From Paramyrothecium sp. XJ0827 (Eukaryota > Ascomycota > Sordariomycetes > Hypocreales > Stachybotryaceae): a stretch of 64,000 nucleotides of DNA. The stretch is from the NCBI GenBank assembly GCA_020881915.1, contig JAJFPB010000006.1, positions 2,356,001-2,420,000 on the forward strand, given 5' to 3'. How positions within the stretch are numbered: the first letter of the stretch is position 1; each line of letters opens with the position of its first letter. Made by a program: the position numbers and the translations under genes. The notes below the pieces were generated by a model. That model ran no database searches, was not told where the DNA came from, and was given only the letters and a program-made list of their open reading frames with translations. Shown piece after piece: positions 22,518 to 33,565 of the stretch.

Positions 22518-25500
22518 TTAACGCGTCGCCCATCTTTCAACGATGTATTTGAACTGGAGCAGTCTCAAACACTGAGCCACTCGGTAGTTCCATCCTTCAA
22601 ACTTGCCCCAAGAGTGCGTATTGATGTAATTCTCCATTAAACTTGGGTCGTACTGCTCTTCACTACACCATTTGATAAAGCTCAAACAAAGGCGCTTCGT
22701 AACCTGCCTTGTATACCCTCCATGTCTGAGCAAAATTATGATCTTCTCATGACAACTCTTGTTTTTGACAGAAACGTCATGTTTCCAATAGTGCAAGGCG
22801 AAATCGAGTGGTGTCATTCCGAAGAGTGTCGTTCCAATGCTACCAAGCGAGTTGACTTGAGCACCTGAGGCTAACAGGTGTTGTGAAAGAGACGGACCCG
22901 CGAGATGGAGTGGCTTAACTTTGAGAAATTGAAGATTTGGGTTCCCTGAGAATGTCAGGCGGATGTCTCTCTCCTCTCCCAATATCCGAAGCAGATGGCT
23001 TAATAGGCTGAAAGCTTCGGGATTATCATCGAATACCACAGCTCTGAAAGTTCCGAATGGGCGAAGCCAGTTGTAATGGGCTTCAAAGAATGCATGAGAC
23101 AGTGCATTTGAGTCATCCGGGACTTCATAACCACCATTTAGAAGAAGCTGCAGAACCTCCAAACTTTGATTCGGACAACGATCGCTTCTGGGAAAAACAT
23201 GCATGTGTAGAAGCAAGTCAGCTTCCGAAGACCTTATAACAATGCTGTTTTCCTCTAGCGTCTCTTGGATATACAGAAGGAGCTGATTCTCAACTGCAAA
23301 GACCAGAGGGCCTTCACGAAAAGTTCTAGGCGGGTGGTTGCCATAGAGTAAAGATTTCCGCTCCGGGTATGTAAATGCTTCAACGCTGTCAATGAGATGT
23401 TTTGAGCTAACACCCGTGGTTCTTTCGGCCATTTGCCACGTATCGAGATGTATCTTAAGAGGCCAATATAATGATGCCTTGCTCAAGAAGGAAAACCGAT
23501 TTTCCTTGATCCGCATGCTGCGAGATCCGAACATCATCTCCTTGAAATTTTCTTTTTGAACGAAGTCTTTGACAGTTTGATGCATTAACTCCACAAACGG
23601 GACTTCATCATCATCTTTTTTGGATTTCCATTCGATGAGGCCTCTGCACTTATCTCGTAGTCGGAAAATATTGGCCAAAACGACTGATTCAAGCTCCTCC
23701 TTGAGTCGCCCGAAATCGTCATCGGGAACGTGGCCACGACGGTGAATAGACTTAAGATAGGGGTAGTAACGGTCGATGAGACCCTCAACTTTCTCATAAA
23801 TTTCGCCAAAGGTCTCACATCGAGAACAGAGAAGTATAATCAACAAGTCACTTGCCGAACACGGTTTCTCAGCAAGTACCTCAAGGGCGACATAAGCATC
23901 CCACCGGGCCGAAGGTTCGATTCGCTGAACAATGAGGGCATAGTAGTCGTCCAAATCGGTCGGCAAGCCATTCAGGGTTTTCTGAAGCTCTTCCGCGGTC
24001 GTGACAGTGGTGGCATGAATGGAAAGGTCGTTGATAACGAGCTTGACCCAAAGGAAAACCCCTTGGGCGTGGGAGACAATCGTCGGTGTCAAGGGGTCAA
24101 CCTTTGACCTCAAATCTGGCGCCAATGCACCAAAGGTTGTCTCGCAAAAGAATCGCATGTCGTTCACTGTGTAGTCTTGTATTTGAATCTGTGGACACAA
24201 TTTGAATTTTGCAAGGAAGGCGCCCCAAGGTCGGCTCGAGAAGCAAATTTTAACATGCGTACTCGCAATAGCCATCTCCACAAGATCGCGTACAAATTGA
24301 CCAATGAATTCTGGAGGGCCGTGATATTCGTCAAGAGCGTCGAAGAAGAAAAAAATGTCCAGCTTTTTCTCCCTTTGCCTCAAGATTATCTTGAACAAAT
24401 CTTCCAGTTTATTGATCGAGGCTAGTGTTGAGCCATCGCGCTTGATGGCGGCAGTAAGAGGGCGTATAAGATCTTGTAAGTGGAATCCATGCTCCTGCAT
24501 TTGGCTGAAAATCTGGTGCAAAATACCGCGCAAAAAACCTTCGAACGACTTTTGAAGCCCAGACCCTCGGTGATGAAAGAAGAAGCTAGCTTTTATTTCC
24601 AAGGCATCTCTCTTCCAATTATGTAATAGGTCCCAGGTTCTCTGGTCATTCCAGATGAATTTCATCAACGTAGATTTACCAGAGCCTGGTTTGCCGTGTA
24701 TCCAGAATAATTGGTCCTCAGAGCCCAACCAACGTGAGAACTGCGGACATGTGTCAGTATCATAGATCCACTCCGAGGTGTAGCGGAAGTTCTCTTCAAT
24801 CCCCTCGGCTCGTGCGAAGAGATCATGGTACCATAACTTATTTATTGCGGCTACTAAAAAGTCAACATCCGGACACCGAGCCAAGAAATCTCAAGTGGGA
24901 TAGGTACCAAGAAAGACACGACTAGGGCTTAGCAATACGCCCTGGAAATGGCCGCCCATGCTGTGTTCCATGTTGACTACATGCTGATCGTCCGCTGAAG
25001 TCCTAGATGCCATGGCAGAACTGCTCTTGCTAGGTTCTTCGACGATTTCCCTCAGTTTCCTAAGGACAACGGCGTAGTCCACGTCTCCACGAGAGAACTT
25101 TACCATGCTTCGGTGATCACTGTTGATGGGGAACACTAGGGTCATGTCTTCCCCATAGAGTTTTCGAGTTGCTGATTCCCTCGTGACAAGAATACTTTGA
25201 GGCCCCTCTCTTGAGAACTTGCCGTCATCTAGACGCTGTGGTACAATAAGGTTCAGTTCGCTCAAGGAAATGGAGACTATACGCACTATGACAGTAGCTG
25301 ACGTTTTGGTCTCATAAGCCCAGAATATTTTGAGTCGCCAAGATGACGAGACTCCGCAGAAGACGTCATCCAAGGATCGCAGCTCCTCTGATCCAGAGAA
25401 AAGCGACCTCACCAAGCTTTCGTTTGCCTGGCCTTCGACCATGGCCAGGAAATGAGATGCTTCCATTCCTCCGCTAGGAACACCAAAAAGAATGCCCCCC

Positions 25501-26220
25501 GGAATTTGGCCTAGCCGCTGCCTATCAGCCAGCCGTACTAGGGCCTCCTTTAGCACGAGACCGCCCATGCTGTGAGCCACGAATACTGTTGGCTTCTGAT
25601 AAGGTGTCGCCCACACAGACGTGTCTAGATGCTCGATGAATGCAAGAGCAAGATCTGTGATGGACTGGAAAGAGGTGCTGCCTGCCAAAGCGGTATCGTA
25701 GCCATATATGTATACTCTGGCGCCTGGTATATCATGAGGCAACGCATCACGCAGCCACATGAAGGCCTTGTCATCACTGGGCTGCCAGGAACCGAATGGG
25801 TGACTTGCGAGACCAGACACTGCGACAATGCTATTTTTCAACGTGTCAGCTCAGCTAAGCTCTCCATCATAAGCTTGTATTGATTTACCTGCACTGGCAT
25901 TGACTCTCAACTACATCGTGTAGTTTGGTCATTCCGAGGAAGTGCTCGTCCAATGTTAGTGGCTGAGGAAGAGCGAGCACTGGAAGTGTCCACTGTTTCA
26001 TTGCCGCAGAATTTCTTATGCAAGCAGGCGTTCTGCGAAATGACAATGTGGCCGTGTTGGTTGCTGGTCCTTCGGAGTGGGTTGTACGAGCCAGGGAGAA
26101 CAAATGAATATCAGTCGCGTCAGTATCACCCCCTAACGCGTCTTTCAAAAGGCCCAAGGCCCCAAGTCGATCAAGGTGTGCTGGAATGCCACGAAGGCGA
26201 TACACCTTGGATTGACTCAT
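22518..26220 (-). CDS. NLR-like protein: alpha/beta-hydrolase, NACHT, ankyrin-like repeats
   Basis: Exons 26220-25889, 25830-24908 and 24853-22518 encode 1196 aa. The N terminus has MSQSKVYRLRGIP and a PLTLDEHFLGMTKLHDV block. The hydrolase follows from SIVAVSGLASHPFGSW, with YIYGYD and a nucleophile elbow AHSMGG (Ser198). Its domain ends before the second intron. The NACHT module has Walker A GKPGSGKST (~472-480), Walker B FFFFDALDEY (~586-595) and a CFSSRPW sensor (~622-628). The C terminus has ankyrin-type signatures (LQLLLNGGYEVPDDSNALSHA, PLHLAGPSLSQHLLASGAQVN, TPLDFALHYW). The 54-bp intron (24854-24907) removes an in-frame TGA. Without splicing the locus looks like two ORFs. Fungal NLRs of this plan are candidates for nonself recognition or heterokaryon incompatibility. 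The hydrolase would be the effector or signalling domain (inference). Confidence 0.88.
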
Positions 26221-26623
26221 GGCGTTCAAAAGAACAGCTCAAAGGGCCGCGACTTTTGACAAAATGGTGAAAATCCCAACTCGCATGCAAGATATTAGCA
26301 ACGACGGGTTTCCAGCCTGGCTTCGCCTGGGCTTCGCTGCACCTACCCGAGCTGAATAAGCGTAAGATGATCACATGGCCCAGCCACAATGCGCCGCTAT
26401 TGAAATGACTTTACTAGAATGCCTGATTTTATAGCCTATTGCTCCGCACTAGGTATACCAGGATGTCAACCGGTATGCATGTTTAATACATTCACTACAT
26501 TCACTAGAGAGACATCCATGCAACAGCAATAAGGACCTAAGCTTTACGTGATAGTTTTAAAGCTTCCAATGGTAGAGAGCTGCATGAGGTAGTTGGATAC
26601 ATCTTCCGATGATGCATCAATGC

Positions 26624-26643
26624 AAGCCTTTTAGAAAAGGCTT
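26624..26643. repeat. perfect inverted repeat, 9-bp arms
   Basis: The sequence reads AAGCCTTTT-AG-AAAAGGCTT, a near-uninterrupted palindrome. It could form a small hairpin. It lies in non-coding DNA, and no function is suggested by its context. Confidence 0.7.
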
Positions 26644-27624
26644 ACCAGGTAGAAAAGAAAGAAAGAAACGTGGCGCCAGAGGTCGTGATAGCAAGCATGG
26701 GATCCAGTTTTACAACCAAGACAGCCGCAATGCCTCTGGCAAACAAGCTATTATATTTTGAATTATCTCCATTGCCCTATCCTAGCCTGAGCTATGAATG
26801 TTGATAATGCAGTCCAAATCTTTCTAGCGCCATTTGTCCCGTCCTCAGTTACTACATTGCTGCAGAGTTTGCACTCATCCCGCCGTTGAGTTCAAACTGA
26901 AATCACCAAAGAAACTCGAATAGAAGAAAGATGCTTTCTTCAAGCTTAGATATCTCTGCCTCCAGGCGCATGGGTTGGTGCTCTAAGACTGTAGATGACG
27001 GGGCCTTGGAATTCGCAGAGACCGAGGCGATCTAGTGATCAAAACCTTAGTGACTCCTCGTGACTGGAAGTCGAATTCGCCGTTGCTTTCCGCAGGACTT
27101 CACCCCTCCCAGACATGAGCCACTACCTTCATTACGTCGTTGAGGTGTGAAACCTATCGATCGTACTGGGCTGGCTACCAGTGGCCTCTGCTCCTAAACT
27201 TCCAATACTTTTCCAATCTTCTGTCACCGTTCTTCGTATGTAATAATTATCAATGTGGGACTCTTACTTGTGCGTTTTCGTTTCCTCAAAATGTTAGAGT
27301 GATGATGAGGCAATTCAAGTCCTTTCAAGATCAAGCATAGTTGCCTCATGCTACATAATTAGGGGTAGAAATAACAGGGAAGAATATTATTATTCTAGTT
27401 TTGAGATGGACCGCAGATCGGGGATCTGGCCTTTGGCTTGATTGTCAAAAATAACATACTGGTATGGCTAATAATAAAGTGATCAGCTTAGTTCTTCTCG
27501 CCCTAAATACACAACTATCGGCCACTGGCTGTGCCGGACATTATTTTGTACACCCCATCTCCAAAATAGGTCGTAGATGCGACAGCACCGCGACAGACAG
27601 TCCCAGAACCTCGTGCGTGCCCGC

Positions 27625-27997
27625 TCATATTCCATACCCATATCTGTACCCGCATGGCGGCCCGTCAACCGTGTCAGCCACAATGCACGGCTTAAACTCT
27701 GAAGTGCTCGGAAACTGGCTGGCGTTTTGCACCATGCTTTTGACTTTATCCGCCTGAAGCCACTTTGTGCGGATCTGATGCACGTCATTACTTGTGAGAC
27801 CGAGAAAATGGTCCTCAGGTCTTCGAGAACCCTGGTAATACTGATTGCGCGCTGCAAATATAAAAGTGTTCATTATTCGGAACATGTAATTGATGTTTCC
27901 ACCTGGAAACTGCTTTGCCAACTTCCACGTCTGCATTCGACACTTCAACCGTGCCGCCCAGAGCCTGGGCCTGCGCGATCCCGGCTTGTCCGTTCAC
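27625..27997 (-). other. coding-like minus-strand fragments, possible unrecognised gene or relic
   Basis: One frame from 27997 reads a Gly/Val/Ala-rich peptide (GQAGIAQAQALGGTVEVSNA). A second frame from about 27930 to the stop at 27625 reads a Tyr/Asn-rich segment with two Cys. They overlap and cannot be joined by a normal-length intron that I can find. Both look less like chance than their surroundings, but there is no family match. Confidence 0.25.
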
Positions 27998-28417
27998 AGC
28001 ACCATGACATGAGCCAAGGAAACCTTAAATACCAGTGGGCTGAGATCACTTGCTGCTGGTCTGCTGCTATTCCAAGTCAGATTAGGGAAGCGCCTACAAA
28101 TTTACGTGAGTTCGCCGAACAGGTTGGCAACGTCACCACGTGCAGGAAGACGGGACCCCGGGCCTTAGTCTTCCAGGCGATGACAGTATACGCTCGGGCG
28201 GCCAGTCCTACTACGTAGTAGGTCTATATATTACGTACATGAGCTCCCCGTGGACGTCGTTGCGTTTGTCCCATCCATGATCCAGTCATCTTGACAATTC
28301 AAAACAGTCAAGTCATTCATCACAGTTTCTCAACCAGTCACAACTGCGGCCCAGCTACCAGCACCACTGTCGACCGCAATCACCACTTCAGCTCCATCCT
28401 CTACTAATACCAACAAA

Positions 28418-28642
28418 ATGTGCTTTGGCGGTCCTAGGCGTTCTTTCGGAGGCCCCGTGATGATGGGTCCCCGCATGGGCGCTCGTCCCGTTACGGTTGT
28501 ACATCACCACCACCATGGAGGCGGCGGCCGCGTGGGAATGGGCCCAGGCGGCCCGTATGGCGGTGGTCGCCGTATGGGTGGCGGTATGGGAATGGGCGGG
28601 GGGCGCCGCTATGGAGGTGGAATGGGTGGCCGCCGCTGGTAA
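28418..28642 (+). CDS. small Gly/His/Arg-rich protein
   Basis: A single exon of 74 residues begins MCFGGPRRSFGGP. It contains five consecutive His followed by Gly4 (VVHHHHHGGGG) and an RRMGGGM / RRYGGGM tail ending RRW. Composition is about 45% Gly with Met, Arg and no acidic residues. The ATG context is ACAAAATGT. The 5' region has a TATA-like box near 28224 and a long CA/CT-rich leader, typical of expressed fungal genes. Similar short Gly-rich proteins starting MCF/MCG occur as unnamed fungal genes (from memory). RNA binding, metal binding by the His run, or phase separation are all possible. None is shown. Confidence 0.65.
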   Translation: MCFGGPRRSFGGPVMMGPRMGARPVTVVHHHHHGGGGRVGMGPGGPYGGGRRMGGGMGMGGGRRYGGGMGGRRW

Positions 28643-30345
28643 TGGATGAGCAGAGGCCTTCGCGAAACCCAAGCTGCGGCCGCTCGAGCACGATAAGGGA
28701 CAAAATATGGTCAGCTAGCAAAGACCTGTCTTGTTCCGGTCCACGACCGTCAACCGAAATAGTTCTGCACGAAAGGCAGCTCATACAAGTCATGGGGCAT
28801 CAGTCATGCATTGCTTACGAGTTAGAAACGCTGACATTCTTGCCGACTGTTCCAGCACCGAGAGTAGAGGAATGGATTTGGAGACCATTTTGTTTAGTTT
28901 TCCTCATGTCATACAAGCGCTTACATCTTCAAACACATAGAGCTCCTTGTTTAGGGGCAAACAATACAATAGACGTGTGTCTCTAGCACGTCCCTCTGCT
29001 TGGGAGGGAAATAATGGTCTTGGCCAAGACTAAACAATCTCTTAGATACGTGAGGCCATAACATATGGATGCCGCCCGTCGAGAAAGTCTCGAAGTCCCA
29101 GTCGTGATTCCCAAACACGACCCATGCCTTCTTCCAAGGCCTCATCTCCGGCCGTCAACTCCTGCCGGATCGTCCCGAGTTCCCCTGACACGTACAAATG
29201 GCTAGACACGATCAACATGAGGCCCATCCATCATGGATCGCCATTGCTGGGTGTGATCAGAGTGCTCAGATTCTTCGTGCTTGTGACTAATTTTGAGAGT
29301 AGATGTTGGCCTGTTCATGCATGAGTGAAGTTTCTAGCAAGCAACCTTACGAGCTCCATCTTGTCGAGAACAAGGTCATCATTCATAGCCTGTCCTCCAA
29401 CATCACGGCTAATTCCGATGTTGTGGAGCCTGACCCGGGAGCCCGGCTCGGTGACTTGGAGAAAGCCGAGCTCGGTCGTTTCCCCATTTGACCGGAATCA
29501 CGGCGACAGGCATTTGTCAACATTCCATGCCGTGCCCAGCTCGAGCATAATCTGTAGGTCTTTTCGAATTCACTCATCTGCGTATCTGTGTCGATCGTGA
29601 GTAAGCTGTTGAATGTCTACAGAGTTCTTTGCCACAATGTGCACTCGGGTCTGCTGCTGTCTTGCCAAGGCTTCGGCCTGTAGGTGCTACAGAGATGGGT
29701 GACAGATAGTGGAGGATACTATGCAAGATACTTACATAGAGATGAGCCATGTATTTCTTGTTTGATCTCTGCATGCCATTATGGCGCCGATCATGCACGT
29801 CCAACGACTCTGTGTCAGCTCATAGATACCTAGACTACCTTATGTACACTTTTCCCCAGACCCGGTCCTTGGTGAGACTGTCTCGCTGACGGTCCCTGTC
29901 TGTTTTAGCGCCTCGTGAGCGAGTCTGGTGGTCCGGCAGTGCCTGGATCGAGAAGGTCTCAGCCCTGTTACAACGCGAGGAAACGGTCACACACGCGCCT
30001 GGCCCCACCATCGGCCTTCTGTCATCTTGGCTTTTTAGCGCCCGTTGACTTAGTAATGGCGCTTCCGCACGCATTCAACAGCTCCAACTGCTGCTCCCCC
30101 AAAATTACGGCTTTCCGCGTCATCCCGCTCCGACCAACAATCATCACAGCCACCAACCCTGCCTTGGGCTTGCATCTCCACGACCAATTCCCGACCTATG
30201 CTTTAGTCACTCGTTCGACCCTGCAATCTTCCTGTCGTCTGCTACTCCTCCGACTCCTCCGATCCCTCTCCGACCTCGTTCTTCGCACGCTTCGCTCGCC
30301 GCAACTCCATGTCCTGATGTCGTCCCCCTCCGCTGCCTCCCGGAT
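28643..30345. other. intergenic
   Basis: About 1.7 kb with no supportable gene. ORFs are short and compete between strands. The final ~250 bp before the IRS4-like ATG is strongly C/T-rich (CTCCGACTCCTCCGATCC), a typical pyrimidine-rich leader. Confidence 0.45.
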
Positions 30346-32370
30346 ATGACTTCCGTCGGCTCGCATGCCGCCGACTCGCACGATGCTGCCTCGACGGCGC
30401 TGAGAGGTGCCTCGCTAGCCTTTCAGAAGAAGAAGCCGGCTCCTCCGCCTCCGAAGAAGGACAATGGTGCTCTGACGGCTGCCACGTCGGCCGGCCAATC
30501 CTCAGCATCACGCAGTCCAGCCCGGTCGCTGGTCTCGCAGACCACGGGAAGCGGGAATGGCCACTTGGCTCCCCCGAATATGCAGCAGCCGCCGCAACTT
30601 CACTCTCATACACAAGCCATCGGGGAGAGGCTTTTGCCGACGCGACCGGTTGGCCCGGGGTCCAGCCCTGCGTCAATGGCCAAGGTGGATACCAAGAGCC
30701 CCAGCTACATCGCCGCGACCCTGGCGGCGAGCAGAAGTGCGAGTCCAACGCCCAGGCCACGGGGCCCATCCAAGACGCAAAGCCCCGTCATAATGAGCTC
30801 TGCGAGTTCGGCTGAGGTAGTCGACTCGATGCCCATCGCTCCGACGGGTTCGCTGATATCAATGTTTGAGCGCGGGGGGTCGGAGGGAGATCCGGCGAAC
30901 CAGAAGTCCCCTAAGAGATCGCCGACGCGGGCCGGCCGCGCGAGCGTGGATGAGACACGGCGTCCGAAACCCGAATCGAGGCCTATGCCAGTAGTGCGAC
31001 CGTCGACTCCGCCAGCCCCGAAGCCTGTTCCACCGGCAATAAGGGAGAGCACAGATGAGAAGCCATCCCAAGCCAGCAGCGTGTCGGCGGGAAAACCAAA
31101 GCTGGCCCCAAAACCTAGACCTTTAACACCACCTGGGATTATCAGCAGGTCATCGCCTGAGGTGGTGTCGCCAAAACCGAGGCGGTTGATGAAGCCATCC
31201 TTGCCCCCTGTCTCTCCGAAACCACCGCCGCCAGCCATTGTTGATAAAGGGCCCGTCTCTGGGCCGGCAGCTCCAAAGCTGGGCAAAGCTCCGAAGCCCT
31301 CTATATCCGCAGTGTCGCCTAGAGCCCAACCGCAAGTACGCAGAGGCTCATCGCCACCACAGGTACACCCTCCAAAGAAGGAGGTTCTGCAAACGCCTCG
31401 CCCTCCCACGCCACCGAAGCCCCGACGCAGCAAAACCAACGAAAATGGGGAGCCGGGTCAAGTTCGCAAGCATGGCACCACTCCCGGAGGCTACTTTCAG
31501 TCGCCCCACGGTGCGGTTCGAAGACCTTCGGCGACCGCTAAGCAACCTGGATCCGTGCACTCAAATTCTTCTGATGATACCTTTGTGTCTGCCTCTTCTG
31601 CACAATCGCCCTCCCGGCCCTCTCCTCCGGTACTACCAACTCGAAGGAGGACGATTGCTAGTGCCCCGTCGTCTCCTGTTCGAGAAACCCCGCCATTCCT
31701 CGCCCCAAGACCCATGAGACATGCCAATGCTTCGACAAGCACCTTACCTTTAGAATCTCTGACTACCGCAATCGTGGCAGGATCACTGGCCTCTGCCAAT
31801 CTGACGCCACATCACACTGGGTCTACGCTCCCTCCACCGCCACTTCCGAAGCGTCAGAAGTCGCCTCGGCTTTTGCAGACGCTGCGTCAGCCACACGTTG
31901 CGTCGGATGAGGAGTCTGACCGCCACAAGAAGAGCCATCTTCGCAAGCTCCGCGGTGGTAACAAACATTCACACCACGAAGGCTCGCGGAAACGATGGCG
32001 TGAGGAGATAACGCCTCGAGAACGCAAACGATACGAGGCGGTGTGGGCCTCAAATCGGGGTCTCCTCCTTAATCCGCAGGATGGCATTGGTGACGGCAGC
32101 AAGCCTCCTTTGGACACGGCACAGTACGTCCTCAATATCGTCGTTCGCGAGGTTTGGAAACGGTCGAGACTGCCAGACGACGAGCTTGCCGAGGTGTGGG
32201 ACCTGGTCGATCGGCAGCACAGGGGCATGCTGAGCAGACAGGAGTTTGTGGTAGGCATGTGGCTGATCGATCAGCGACTGCGCGGGAGGAAGATACCCCA
32301 CCGTGTAAGTGAAAGCGTGTGGGGTTCCGCCAACGGCTTGCACGTCTACAAACCCAAAGCGAAGCGGTGA
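30346..32370 (+). CDS. IRS4: IRS4/TAX4-like EH-domain protein
   Basis: An intronless ORF of 674 aa. The N terminus carries the family's ALRGASLAFQKKKP motif. Residues ~30-530 are disordered and very rich in Pro/Ser/Lys, with many SPK/PKP motifs that could bind SH3 domains or be phosphorylated. The C-terminal ~130 residues hold an EH domain: EITPRERKRYEAVWASNRG, VREVWKRSRLPDDELAEVWDLVD and GMLSRQEFVVGMWLIDQRL. It ends in a basic peptide. Yeast Irs4 and Tax4 recruit the phosphoinositide phosphatase Inp51 to control PI(4,5)P2 and cell-integrity signalling, and also act in rDNA silencing and autophagy. A single gene is normal in filamentous fungi. EH domains bind NPF peptides. Confidence 0.88.
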   Translation: MTSVGSHAADSHDAASTALRGASLAFQKKKPAPPPPKKDNGALTAATSAGQSSASRSPARSLVSQTTGSGNGHLAPPNMQQPPQLHSHTQAIGERLLPTRPVGPGSSPASMAKVDTKSPSYIAATLAASRSASPTPRPRGPSKTQSPVIMSSASSAEVVDSMPIAPTGSLISMFERGGSEGDPANQKSPKRSPTRAGRASVDETRRPKPESRPMPVVRPSTPPAPKPVPPAIRESTDEKPSQASSVSAGKPKLAPKPRPLTPPGIISRSSPEVVSPKPRRLMKPSLPPVSPKPPPPAIVDKGPVSGPAAPKLGKAPKPSISAVSPRAQPQVRRGSSPPQVHPPKKEVLQTPRPPTPPKPRRSKTNENGEPGQVRKHGTTPGGYFQSPHGAVRRPSATAKQPGSVHSNSSDDTFVSASSAQSPSRPSPPVLPTRRRTIASAPSSPVRETPPFLAPRPMRHANASTSTLPLESLTTAIVAGSLASANLTPHHTGSTLPPPPLPKRQKSPRLLQTLRQPHVASDEESDRHKKSHLRKLRGGNKHSHHEGSRKRWREEITPRERKRYEAVWASNRGLLLNPQDGIGDGSKPPLDTAQYVLNIVVREVWKRSRLPDDELAEVWDLVDRQHRGMLSRQEFVVGMWLIDQRLRGRKIPHRVSESVWGSANGLHVYKPKAKR

Positions 32371-33565
32371 TGAGTGCTGCTCTCATATTCCAGCGGCAAT
32401 ACCCAACGAGCGCGACGGGCCGCTTATATCTGCATTTTTGTCTAATGTTACTGCGAGCTGTGCAACATGATACCCAGCAACCTCTACTTGGTGGTAGATA
32501 TGCGTGGAGCAGATCATTATAGTGTATATATCGATTCGGTAGTCTAGGAAGGAGATAGACTGGCCAGGCAGGCCTGGACGAATGAGAACGGATGATACCA
32601 ATCCATATGAATATGTCGTGCTGCGTTCACTTGTACTACCAAACCTATGTGAGCTACAGTGTGGTTGCGGGCGAGCTCTAATCGTGATTCCTTTGACATG
32701 AATTGGAGTCACTCATCGCAAGCTAGTTCAGGCTGACTCAATGAAAGCCAACCAACAATCCCGTTGACGACAGGAGGGCAAAAACTTATGAACTAAACAA
32801 CACAGTTGGCAGTCAATGCTCGCTCGCGCAACCTCTTCCGAGCCATAGATAATAAGGCCTCGCACCCTTCTACGGGGATGTGACCCAAGCAACGTTCTCC
32901 AAGTCATTCGACATTCGGAGCCGACGACCCGAGGCATACATGTCATCTGCGTCACCTCAATAGCAGACGATGTCAGGCATCCACCAACCCTTCCTGGAAG
33001 TCAAGCCCATCAATCCGTCAAGTTCCCGATTGCTGCCCAGCCTCCTAGTGCAATAATCCAACATGCGGATCCCTACGACTATAGTCGGGGTCATTGGCAA
33101 ATGAGGCAATTTCCTATTCTGGTAGGCCAGCACGTGGGCCCAGCATGCGGGTGACCCAGGTCATCGGCACTGGAGTGGGCGATGGCTCCGCCAATAGTTT
33201 CCGGCTTGGCGGTGGGCTGGGATCGCTGTGCATATGCGAGGCATCAAAGAGGCGAGCGAAGGGGTGGGGTGTGCGAGCGTTCATAGAATCCGTTTATACA
33301 TTAAGTGATTAGAGCCGACTATCTAGATACAGCGTTCGAGTGTGATGTCTATGCAATAGATGCCTGTAAGGAGTGACCAACGCTTCCGATCCAAAAGGAA
33401 ACCCGCTCTTCGAGCCCCGTCCCAACAAATCCCGGCCGGCGTGAGAATGAGTGACGAGAATGGTATTGTGCGTGAAAAATGAAGAGATTATTTAATGGTA
33501 TAAAGTCGTAATGTGATTATCGGGGGGCCCATCCTCAGACTAGAGATGTCCGAAGACAATGAAGC
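32371..33565. other. convergent intergenic region
   Basis: Lies between the 3' ends of the IRS4-like gene and the peroxidase. No ORF with credible features. I see nothing else in it. Confidence 0.45.

Larger units (their letters stand above)
26221..28417. other. NLR upstream region with coding-like minus-strand fragments
   Basis: Mostly AT-rich and without a supportable gene. A perfect 9-bp inverted repeat is at 26624-26643. Minus-strand frames at 27997-27815 and 27948-27625 have protein-like composition (FIFAARNQYYQGSRRPEDHF; CIVADTVDGPPCGYRYGYG) but sit in different frames. A plus ORF at 27464-27757 begins with a hydrophobic stretch and overlaps them. A TATA-like CTATATATTA lies near 28224, about 190 bp before the next ATG. 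Confidence 0.4.

Noticed and set aside
24891..24893. Pseudogene call for the hydrolase-NACHT locus
   Set aside because: The stop falls inside a 54-bp intron with consensus-like sites, and splicing restores one frame.
27464..27757. 97-codon plus ORF with a hydrophobic start
   Set aside because: Could pass as a secreted peptide, but the minus strand in the same place is more protein-like and neither is supported.
30705..31439. 244-codon minus-strand ORF opposite the IRS4-like gene
   Set aside because: Composition is a Gly/Phe-rich mirror of the Pro/Lys-rich sense frame. The sense strand has a complete EH domain, so the antisense frame is a shadow.
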